Of a stretch of DNA of 14,561 bases, positions 1 through 6,043 are shown in pieces (position 1 is the first letter of the stretch; each line of letters begins with the position of its first letter). The notes beneath the pieces are model-generated. The model did no database searches and was not told the DNA's origin. It saw nothing but the letters and a program-made list of their open reading frames with translations. This DNA is from Wolbachia sp. (GTDB lineage Bacteria; Pseudomonadota; Alphaproteobacteria; Rickettsiales; Anaplasmataceae). The translations under genes were made by a program, and so were the position numbers. The DNA lies in the NCBI GenBank assembly GCA_022836975.1, contig JAIXMJ010000012.1, forward strand, positions 596-15,156, read 5' to 3'.

Positions 1-476
1 ATAGCAGCATTACGATCTCCTATATTAGCTCTAGTAATATAAATTGCATGCGGCAAACCTTGTGTGTCTACTGCAATATGGCGCTTTATTCCTGAAATCT
101 TCTTGCCTGCATCATAACCTTTTTCTTCAGCAGTATCGGTATTTTTCACACTCTGAGCGTCAATTATGCAGAAACTTGTTTTGGTACTCCGACCATTGCT
201 GGAACGGACCTCTCCAACCAATTTTTTTTAAGACGATTTCCAGAATACTTTCTCTATCTTCGTTCGGTCCATTTCTTGAAATAGTCGTAACAATTACGCC
301 ATTTTGGAAACTCTTTTGGTAGCATTCGCCACTGACAGCCACTTTTTAATACATACAGCACACCGCAAAATAACTCATACAAATCCAGTTTTCTTGGCTT
401 CGTCTTCTTTCGTGCACTTTCTAAAATTGGCCTGATCTTTTCAAATTTTTTACGATCTTGGGTATATGTTTCTCAT
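1..476 (-). pseudogene. Decayed IS5-family transposase (5' part, runs off the window edge)
   Basis: Read on the minus strand, this stretch gives recognisable IS5-family transposase sequence, but in three different frames. From about 469 to 257 there is an N-terminal DUF4096-like part containing YELFCGVLYVLKSGCQWRML and ending WTERR then a stop at 254-256. A short piece with ILEIVLKKIGW follows in a second frame (about 253-210). From about 215 to 1 a third frame carries the DDE-domain start, with IIDAQSVKNTD and then GIKRHIAVDTQGLPHA. The ATG at 474-476 is also out of frame with what follows. One frame change falls at an A8 run (T8 at 222-229). Some IS5-family elements use a programmed frameshift at such a place, so that change could be ancestral. 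The others look like mutations. The rest of the gene lies left of the window. Family assignment is fairly sure; no product is expected. Confidence 0.8.
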
Positions 477-484
477 AATTTACC

Positions 485-587
485 TTATCTCAACTACACT
501 TTTCTTTATACTATATTCATAGATCACGTACAAGCTTTTATCTCAACTACACTTAATCTTACTATATTTATAGATCGCGTACAGGCT
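485..587. repeat. Tandem duplication (~53 bp x 2) at the outer end of the IS5-family relic
   Basis: Two imperfect direct copies, about 485-537 and 538-587, each start TTATCTCAACTACACTT. Each ends with a match to AGATC(A/G)CGTACA(A/G)GCT. They lie just upstream of the transposase start, so they probably represent the terminal region of the insertion sequence, present twice. The outer copy ends within two bases of the 172-bp repeat that begins at 589. I cannot define the true terminal inverted repeat because the other IS end is outside the window. Confidence 0.65.
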
Positions 588-588
588 C

Positions 589-760
589 TAAGGGAGTAGA
601 ATATTATTTTTAAAATAAAAATATGGGAATGAATTACAAAGAAGTAGTAAAAAGACCGCATAATAGCTGGTCTCGTGAATCTAAAACATGGTTTTTAGCT
701 AATTCTACTTTTGGACTACTCCATACTCAAAATACTTCGCAGTGCTTTGCAGAGGATCTA
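589..760 (+). repeat. 172-bp dispersed repeat, full copy 1
   Basis: This stretch is 170/172 identical to the reverse complement of 3673-3844, and its 3' two-thirds recurs in the array at 14312-14548. Both full copies start TAAGGGAGTAGAATATT and end GCAGAGGATCTA, which defines unit boundaries. No obvious terminal inverted repeats are seen. An AT-rich hairpin (TATTTTTA, loop AAA, TAAAAATA) lies near the start. Smaller stems include CTAAAA/TTTTAG around CATGGT. The unit carries an open frame in this orientation. The family resembles in style the in-gene palindromic elements of Rickettsia, but I do not recognise the sequence. It sits between the IS5 relic and gyrA. Confidence 0.9.
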
Positions 761-832
761 GTGTATGATTTTGCCTTTATACGCGTCTACTATTTACTTT
801 TGCCACAAGAGATGTTAAACTACGCTAATTAA
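623..832 (+). CDS. Hypothetical 69-aa protein largely encoded by the 172-bp repeat
   Basis: The open frame begins at an ATG inside the repeat (MGMNYKEVVKRPH) and stays open through the repeat (to about residue 46). It runs on into unique sequence and stops 11 nt before gyrA. No known domain is recognised. The inverted copy at 3673-3844 encodes the same peptide with two substitutions (G2A and N14D), and the array near the right edge encodes its WFLANSTFGLLHTQNTSQCF segment repeatedly. Both differences between the two full copies change an amino acid, so there is no sign of selection on a protein. No convincing ribosome binding site is seen; the upstream bases are AT-only. It may be a by-product of an open frame within a mobile repeat. 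It also leaves only a short spacer ahead of gyrA. Confidence 0.3.
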   Translation: MGMNYKEVVKRPHNSWSRESKTWFLANSTFGLLHTQNTSQCFAEDLVYDFAFIRVYYLLLPQEMLNYAN

Positions 833-843
833 TTAGCCGTAAA

Positions 844-3519
844 ATGCAAGATAGTGTCATACCAGTTTCTATAGTAAAAGAATTAGAGGATTCCTACCTT
901 TCATACGCAATGAGCGTTATTATCAGTCGTGCTATACCAGATGTATGCGATGGGTTTAAGCCGGTGCATAGGCGTATACTATATGCAATGTCGAGGGGTG
1001 GATATCATGCAGGTAAACCGTATAAAAAGGCAGCAAGGATTGTAGGGGATGTAATAGGTAAATATCATCCGCATGGGGATACAGCAATCTATGATTCTTT
1101 AGTAAGAATGGCTCAAGATTTTTCTCTCCTGTTACCACTCATAGATGGACAAGGTAATTTTGGATCAATTGATGGAGACCCTCCTGCTTCAATGCGGTAT
1201 ACAGAAGCAAGATTACATAAAGTATCACACTTCTTATTAAATGATATAGATGAAGATACTGTGGATTTCAGGCCAAATTATGATGGCAGCGAGATTGAAC
1301 CAGTTGTATTACCTGCGGAATTTCCTAATTTATTAGTTAATGGTGCAAGTGGGGTTGCAGTTGGTATGGCAACAAATATACCATCTCATAACCTTGGCGA
1401 AATCATCGATGCATGTATTTTGTATATAGAAAACAATGAAGTGACATTAGATGAATTAATAAAAGTTATGCCAGGACCTGATTTTCCAACAGGGGGAATA
1501 ATCCTTGGAAAGGCTGGCATTAGGTCTGCATTTGCAACTGGACGAGGTTCGATTATTTTGCAAGGCAAAACTCATATAGAGAATTTACCGCAAGAGAGAC
1601 AAGTAATTGTTATAGATGAGATACCTTATCAAGTAAACAAAGTAAAATTGATAGAAAAAATAAGTGAACTTGCAAAGGAAAAGAGAATTGATGGGATCAC
1701 GGAAATTAGGGATGAATCTGATAAATCTGGAATTAGAGTGGTTATTGAATTAAAAAAGAATGTTCCAACAGATTTTATATTAAACCAAATATTAGGACTT
1801 ACTCCATTAAGAAGCAGCTTTAGCATCAATACTCTAGTACTGCATAATAACAGACCTGTTTTAATGCCATTAAAAGAAATTATAATTGCTTTTATTGATT
1901 TTAGAAAAGCAGTTTTACTAAGAAGAACAGAGTTTCGATTAAGGAAGGTAAGAGAAAGAGCACATATATATATAGGCCTTTATATTGCAGTGCTAAATAT
2001 AGACGAGGTGATACAAATTATCCGTAGTGCAAAGGATCCTGCAGAAGCTTGTAATGTGCTTTTAGACAAAGAATGGGAAACCTCACTTGAAATACAGGAG
2101 ATAATTACGTTGATTTCGGGTAATCCAAATCATGGAGTATGCAAACTGACTGAGCTACAAGCAAAAGCCATTCTTGATATTAAGTTGCAGCGTTTAACAG
2201 CGCTTGAAAAAGATAAGCTAAAGGTTGAATTACATGCAATGATTGATGCTATTAAAGCATATATCGAGTTTCTTGGTTCAGAAGCAAAATTAATGAAAGA
2301 GATAAAAAACAATTTGCAAGAAATTAAAAATAGATTTGCTGTACCAAGAAAAACTTTAATTGAAGAATCAGATATAGATATTGAAGCTGAAGACCTTATT
2401 CCACAAGAGGATATGGTTGTTACGGTTACTATGAATGGTTATATTAAACGCGTGAAACTTTCCCATTATCGTACACAACGTCGTGGAGGGAAGGGTAAAT
2501 TAGGGCAAGGACTAAAGGAAGAAGATGTAATAACCAAATTATTTGTTGGTAATACACATACTAATGTTTTATTTTTTTCTAACGTAGGCAAAGTTTACAA
2601 ATTAAAAGTCTACAAGCTGCCTATGGCAGAGCCAACAGCACGTGGAAGAGCGTTAGTAAATATTTTTCCTCTAAGTGAAGGAGAAACCATTACTAATATT
2701 ATGCCGTTACCTAGTGAGAATGGTGAAAGTCTCAATATAGTTTTTGCTACGGCTCATGGTAATATAAGAAGAAATTCTTTAGTAGATTTTAGTCATATAC
2801 CAAGCAACGGAAAGATAGCTATCAAATTAGAACCAGGGGATAGTTTAATATCCGTAAAAGTATGTAGTGAAGATACGCATATACTTCTTTCAACAAAATG
2901 TGGAAAAAGCATAAGGTTTAGTATAAAAGACGTGAGGCAATTGAAAAGCAGAAATTCAGATGGTGTAAGAGGCATTAGGCTTACAAAAGGTGATAATGTA
3001 ATCTCAATGACAATTTTAAACGGAATAGACATAGATACAGAAGCGAAAGAACAGTATTTAAAGATACCATTAAAAGCAAGGCTTGATTATGATTCTATAG
3101 ATAATAAAACTTTAAATGCTTTAGAAATAAATAGCCAGTTATTCTTAGATCTTGCAAAGAATGAAGAGTTTCTATTAACTATTACTGAAAATGGTTTTGG
3201 GAAGCGAACTTCTGCATATGAATATAGAACTACTGGTAGAGGAGGTGTAGGTATTACTAATATACTTACCACTAGTAGAAACGGTAATGTTGTTGCAAGT
3301 TTTCCTGTGGAGCAAAATGACAACATAATGCTTATTACAGATAAGGGAAAACTCATTCGTATTTCAGTCAATGATATAAGAATCACTGGACGTAGTACAC
3401 GAGGAGTCACGCTCTTTAAAACAGAAAGCGGTGAGAAAGTAGTTTCAGTAGCAAAAATTGAGGATGCAAAAATTGAGGAACACGATGCTTCAGATGAAGG
3501 AGAAGCTGGTGCTTTTTAA
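844..3519 (+). CDS. gyrA: DNA gyrase subunit A
   Basis: GyrA is the cleavage-and-religation subunit of DNA gyrase (GyrA2GyrB2), the ATP-dependent type IIA topoisomerase that introduces negative supercoils. The 891-residue protein has the usual length. The N-terminal breakage-reunion domain starts SYAMSVIISRAIPDVCDG. The catalytic tyrosine is Y119 in RYTEARL. The quinolone-determining stretch HPHGDTAIYD lies at residues 75-84. The C-terminal beta-pinwheel domain carries the GyrA box QRRGGKG, which separates gyrase from topoisomerase IV ParC, and the protein ends in an acidic tail. The tail contains a 15-bp tandem repeat giving AKIED-AKIEE. The ATG at 844 is the natural start by family alignment; no strong Shine-Dalgarno is visible. 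A TATGAT hexamer at 764-769 could be a -10 element, but no good -35 accompanies it. gyrA is the only plus-strand gene here and is flanked by inverted copies of the 172-bp repeat. Confidence 0.97.
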   Translation: MQDSVIPVSIVKELEDSYLSYAMSVIISRAIPDVCDGFKPVHRRILYAMSRGGYHAGKPYKKAARIVGDVIGKYHPHGDTAIYDSLVRMAQDFSLLLPLIDGQGNFGSIDGDPPASMRYTEARLHKVSHFLLNDIDEDTVDFRPNYDGSEIEPVVLPAEFPNLLVNGASGVAVGMATNIPSHNLGEIIDACILYIENNEVTLDELIKVMPGPDFPTGGIILGKAGIRSAFATGRGSIILQGKTHIENLPQERQVIVIDEIPYQVNKVKLIEKISELAKEKRIDGITEIRDESDKSGIRVVIELKKNVPTDFILNQILGLTPLRSSFSINTLVLHNNRPVLMPLKEIIIAFIDFRKAVLLRRTEFRLRKVRERAHIYIGLYIAVLNIDEVIQIIRSAKDPAEACNVLLDKEWETSLEIQEIITLISGNPNHGVCKLTELQAKAILDIKLQRLTALEKDKLKVELHAMIDAIKAYIEFLGSEAKLMKEIKNNLQEIKNRFAVPRKTLIEESDIDIEAEDLIPQEDMVVTVTMNGYIKRVKLSHYRTQRRGGKGKLGQGLKEEDVITKLFVGNTHTNVLFFSNVGKVYKLKVYKLPMAEPTARGRALVNIFPLSEGETITNIMPLPSENGESLNIVFATAHGNIRRNSLVDFSHIPSNGKIAIKLEPGDSLISVKVCSEDTHILLSTKCGKSIRFSIKDVRQLKSRNSDGVRGIRLTKGDNVISMTILNGIDIDTEAKEQYLKIPLKARLDYDSIDNKTLNALEINSQLFLDLAKNEEFLLTITENGFGKRTSAYEYRTTGRGGVGITNILTTSRNGNVVASFPVEQNDNIMLITDKGKLIRISVNDIRITGRSTRGVTLFKTESGEKVVSVAKIEDAKIEEHDASDEGEAGAF
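3451..3480 (+). repeat. 15-bp tandem duplication inside the gyrA 3' end
   Basis: GCAAAAATTGAGGAT (3451-3465) is followed at once by GCAAAAATTGAGGAA (3466-3480). This duplicates five residues (AKIED/AKIEE) in the acidic C-terminal tail of GyrA, in frame. It is probably a recent slippage duplication in a region of GyrA that varies in length between species. Confidence 0.7.
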
Positions 3520-3567
3520 AGACTGTGGCCCTTTCAATTATGATATTTCTTTTCTGTTTTCAAAAAG

Positions 3568-3672
3568 TTTTCTGTATGGTTCCAGGTAGCATTGCAGCAT
3601 CTTGAGTAAAGGAACGTTTTCTCCATTTTACAATAGTTTTTGGATTAAGATCATATAGAAATAAGAATACAA
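3568..3672 (-). pseudogene. Short relic of an IS481-like transposase (N-terminal helix-turn-helix)
   Basis: On the minus strand this gives about 33 residues: YDLNPKTIVKWRKRSF, then TQDAAMLPGTIQKTF and a stop. The pattern of (N)PKT(V/I)xKW(R/K)KR followed by a DAPMGP-like segment is typical of the N-terminal helix-turn-helix of IS481/IS3-type transposases. Nothing of the catalytic domain follows, and the upstream side is cut exactly by the 172-bp repeat, which begins at 3673. It is too short to be functional. The family call rests on the HTH motif alone. Confidence 0.45.
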
Positions 3673-3844
3673 TAGATCCTCTGCAAAGCACTGCGAAGTA
3701 TTTTGAGTATGGAGTAGTCCAAAAGTAGAATTAGCTAAAAACCATGTTTTAGATTCACGAGACCAGCTATCATGCGGTCTTTTTACTACTTCTTTGTAAT
3801 TCATTGCCATATTTTTATTTTAAAAATAATATTCTACTCCCTTA
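3673..3844 (-). repeat. 172-bp dispersed repeat, full copy 2 (inverted relative to copy 1)
   Basis: The reverse complement matches 589-760 over the full 172 bp with two mismatches, and the unit ends coincide exactly. It carries the start of a 60-codon minus-strand open frame (MAMNYKEVVKRPHDSWSRES, continuing as in copy 1), which reads on into the IS481-like relic and stops there. The frame shares the two amino-acid changes described for copy 1. Together with copy 1 it forms an inverted pair around gyrA, with about 2.9 kb between the copies. The remaining intergenic sequence up to the trxB stop holds nothing else clear. Confidence 0.9.
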
Positions 3845-3913
3845 TTTATTTCTTCTCACTTATTTTTTGTAGATTTGCAGAGGGTCTAATGTACCCCTAA
3901 AAGCTTCTCTTCC

Positions 3914-4840
3914 TCAAACATTCTCTAAAAACTTTTCTGCATCAAGTGCAGCCATACATCCAGTGCCAGCTGCAACTACCGCTTGGCGATATACTTTATC
4001 TTGTACATCCCCTGCAGCAAAAACTCCCTGTCTGCTGGTCAATGTAGTTCCAGGTTGAGTAATGATATAACCATGGTTATCAATATCTACTAAATCCTTG
4101 AAAATAGCTGTATTTGGTGCATGACCAATTGCAATAAATATTCCATCAACTTTTATCTCTTGAACACTTCCTGTAGAAATTGACTTAATTATTAGAGCAG
4201 TAACTTTACGTGGTCTCTCGTCTCCCAATATCTCTTCCACAACATGATTCCATATAACTTCTATTTTATCATTCTGAAAAAGTCTATCCTGCATAATCTT
4301 CTCCGCTCTGAATGCATCACGTCTGTGTATTAATACAACCTTTTTTGCAAAACGTGTAAGGAAAATCGCCTCTTCAACTGCTGTATTCCCTCCACCCACT
4401 ACAGCTACAACTCTATTTTTAAAGAATGCACCATCACAAGTTGCACAGGCGGATACACCATAACCTTGAAATTTCTTTTCACTCTCTAAACCTAACCACT
4501 TTGCTTGCGCTCCTGCAGCAATTATAATTGCATTTGAATCATAATTATTGATCTTACCCACAGCTTTAAATTGAGATTTGCTATGGCATTCAACACCCTT
4601 TATATGATCATTAACTACAATTGCACCTACTTTTTCTGCATGTAGTTTCATCTGTTCCATTAATTCTGGGCCTTGTATTAAAGTAAATCCAGGATAATTT
4701 TCAACATCTGTAGTAATAGTTAACTGACCACCTGGCTGCATACCCGTGACTACAACCGGTCTTAGATTTGCACGAGCTGCATATATAGCAGCTGAGTAAC
4801 CAGCTGCTCCAGAACCAATAATTAAAACTTTTGTTTCCAC
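3914..4840 (-). CDS. trxB: Thioredoxin-disulfide reductase
   Basis: This flavoenzyme transfers electrons from NADPH through FAD to thioredoxin in the cytoplasm. The 308-residue length is standard. The N-terminal FAD-binding motif is GSGAAGYSAAIYAA (residues 9-22). The redox-active pair is C132/C135 in ACATCDGAFF. The NADPH site has GGGNTA at 149-154 and HRRDAFRAEK at 172-181. The C-terminal FAD motif GVFAAGDVQDKVYRQ is present. The start is a GTG that directly follows the TAA stop of the upstream peroxiredoxin gene (TAAGTG), so the two are translationally linked and co-transcribed. The pairing suggests that TrxB, via thioredoxin, recycles that peroxiredoxin. That link is inferred from family knowledge and from the gene order. 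Confidence 0.95.
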   Translation of the reverse strand: METKVLIIGSGAAGYSAAIYAARANLRPVVVTGMQPGGQLTITTDVENYPGFTLIQGPELMEQMKLHAEKVGAIVVNDHIKGVECHSKSQFKAVGKINNYDSNAIIIAAGAQAKWLGLESEKKFQGYGVSACATCDGAFFKNRVVAVVGGGNTAVEEAIFLTRFAKKVVLIHRRDAFRAEKIMQDRLFQNDKIEVIWNHVVEEILGDERPRKVTALIIKSISTGSVQEIKVDGIFIAIGHAPNTAIFKDLVDIDNHGYIITQPGTTLTSRQGVFAAGDVQDKVYRQAVVAAGTGCMAALDAEKFLENV

Positions 4841-5440
4841 TTATAATGATTCACTATGAGAATTAAGATAATCGGCTACTCCCTCGTCACTTGCTTGCAT
4901 CGCTTGCTTGCCTTTTCTCCATCCTGCCGGACATACTTCACCAAATTCCTCATTATGTTTAATTGCGTCAAGGATCCTAATGTATTCTTCAATATTACGT
5001 CCTAAAGGTAAATCATTTACCGATTGATAACGCACGGTAAACTTATTATCTATTATAAAAGTTGCCCTTAATGCAACTGAGTCATCATACAGTACCCCAT
5101 AGTCTCTTGATATTGATTTTTTTATATCAGAAACCAAAGTGTAACTTATTTCTCCTATTCCACCATCATGGGGTAAAGTTTTGCGCCATTGGTGATGTGA
5201 AAATTTTGAATCCACACTAACTCCTATTACTTCAGCGTTACGCTTTGAAAAATCATTAATTTTATTGTTGAATGATATTATTTCAGTAGGACAGACAAAT
5301 GTAAAATCAAGTGGATAAAAGAAAAGTACAACATATTTGCCTTCTACATATTTACTAAAACAAAAATTATCAGTCATTTTTCCATCAGAAAGAACAGCTG
5401 GAGCTGTAAAATTGATAGCTGATTTTTGTATAAGATTCAT
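4841..5440 (-). CDS. Typical 2-Cys peroxiredoxin (AhpC/TSA family)
   Basis: Peroxiredoxins of this group reduce hydrogen peroxide and organic peroxides with a cysteine pair that is then re-reduced by thioredoxin or AhpF. The 199-residue protein has the peroxidatic cysteine C50 in FYPLDFTFVCPTE and the resolving cysteine C170 in GEVCPAGW. These mark a typical 2-Cys Prx1/AhpC-type enzyme. No ahpF lies nearby. The next gene is trxB, with no gap, which favours thioredoxin as reductant. A sigma-70-like promoter lies just upstream in the 93-bp gap after infC. In an intracellular bacterium this pair would defend against host and respiratory oxidants. Confidence 0.93.
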   Translation of the reverse strand: MNLIQKSAINFTAPAVLSDGKMTDNFCFSKYVEGKYVVLFFYPLDFTFVCPTEIISFNNKINDFSKRNAEVIGVSVDSKFSHHQWRKTLPHDGGIGEISYTLVSDIKKSISRDYGVLYDDSVALRATFIIDNKFTVRYQSVNDLPLGRNIEEYIRILDAIKHNEEFGEVCPAGWRKGKQAMQASDEGVADYLNSHSESL

Positions 5441-5466
5441 AAATCGACCTAACTATAAAATAATTT

Positions 5467-5495
5467 ATTCTATACATTAATCTGACAATTTGCAA
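5467..5495 (-). promoter_or_regulatory. Predicted sigma-70-type promoter for the peroxiredoxin-trxB pair
   Basis: On the minus strand TTGCAA (5490-5495) and TAGAAT (5467-5472) are separated by exactly 17 nt, close to the consensus -35/-10. The expected start of transcription is about 20 nt before the peroxiredoxin ATG. It lies in the only sizeable gap of the minus-strand gene block, so the redox pair can probably be expressed independently of infC-thrS. The call comes from sequence match only. Confidence 0.55.
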
Positions 5496-5533
5496 GTGAC
5501 TTGAAAGTTTGGTTGAACCTCCCAAAAATCAAT

Positions 5534-6043
5534 TTACTTGGAAACTAACACCAAAAAGTATTGGTTCCCTTCCCTTTTAGGCATTAATTCTACCTTTGCA
5601 ATATCCTCTGTATCTTTAATTAATTTATCTAATTTTTCTAATCCAATTTCAGTATGCATAAGTTCTCTGCCTCGAAACCTCATACTAGTTTTAACTTTAT
5701 AGTTATTTGTTAAAAAGTCCCTTATTTGACGCAATTTTGTTCCATAATCATGCTCACTAATATTAGGTCCTATTTTAACTTCTTTAATTGTTAATACTTT
5801 TTGTTTTTTTCGTGCTTCACTTGCCTTCTTCTTTGCATCATACTTCTGCTTACTATAATCTAAAATTTTACATACTGGAGGAACAGAATCAGGCGCAACT
5901 TCAACTAAATCTAAGCCTACACTCTGTGCAGCCTCTAATGCTTTTTCTAAAGATACAATTCCCACTATTTCACTATTTTGATTAACTAAACGTATTGTTT
6001 TAGCTGTAATAAATTCATTAATTCTATTTTTCTTAATTTGCAA
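5534..6043 (-). CDS. infC: Translation initiation factor IF-3
   Basis: IF-3 binds the 30S subunit, keeps it apart from 50S and checks the start codon-initiator tRNA pairing. The sequence begins KKNRINEFI, the usual IF-3 opening. It has the N-domain (VGLDLVEVAP, PPVCKILDY), a lysine-rich linker, and the C-domain with KEVKIGPNISEHDY and RFRGREL. The frame is open upstream to 6151, but that extra sequence lies within thrS. I choose a TTG start at 6043-6041, because AAGGAG sits 5 nt before it and the resulting 169 residues fit the family. The start lies inside the last codons of thrS, an 11-nt overlap that implies coupled translation. The thrS-infC order is the common bacterial one. Confidence 0.93.
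   Translation of the reverse strand: MQIKKNRINEFITAKTIRLVNQNSEIVGIVSLEKALEAAQSVGLDLVEVAPDSVPPVCKILDYSKQKYDAKKKASEARKKQKVLTIKEVKIGPNISEHDYGTKLRQIRDFLTNNYKVKTSMRFRGRELMHTEIGLEKLDKLIKDTEDIAKVELMPKREGNQYFLVLVSK

Noticed and set aside
44..322. Plus-strand open frame across the left edge
   Set aside because: It is antisense to recognisable IS5-family transposase sequence and has no protein-like features of its own.
3087..3410. 107-codon minus-strand open frame inside gyrA
   Set aside because: It lies wholly antisense to the conserved GyrA C-terminal domain and looks like a shadow frame.
3880..3913. Hairpin AGGGGT...ACCCT after trxB as a terminator
   Set aside because: The stem is only about 4-5 bp with a bulge and is not followed by a T tract in the direction of trxB transcription.
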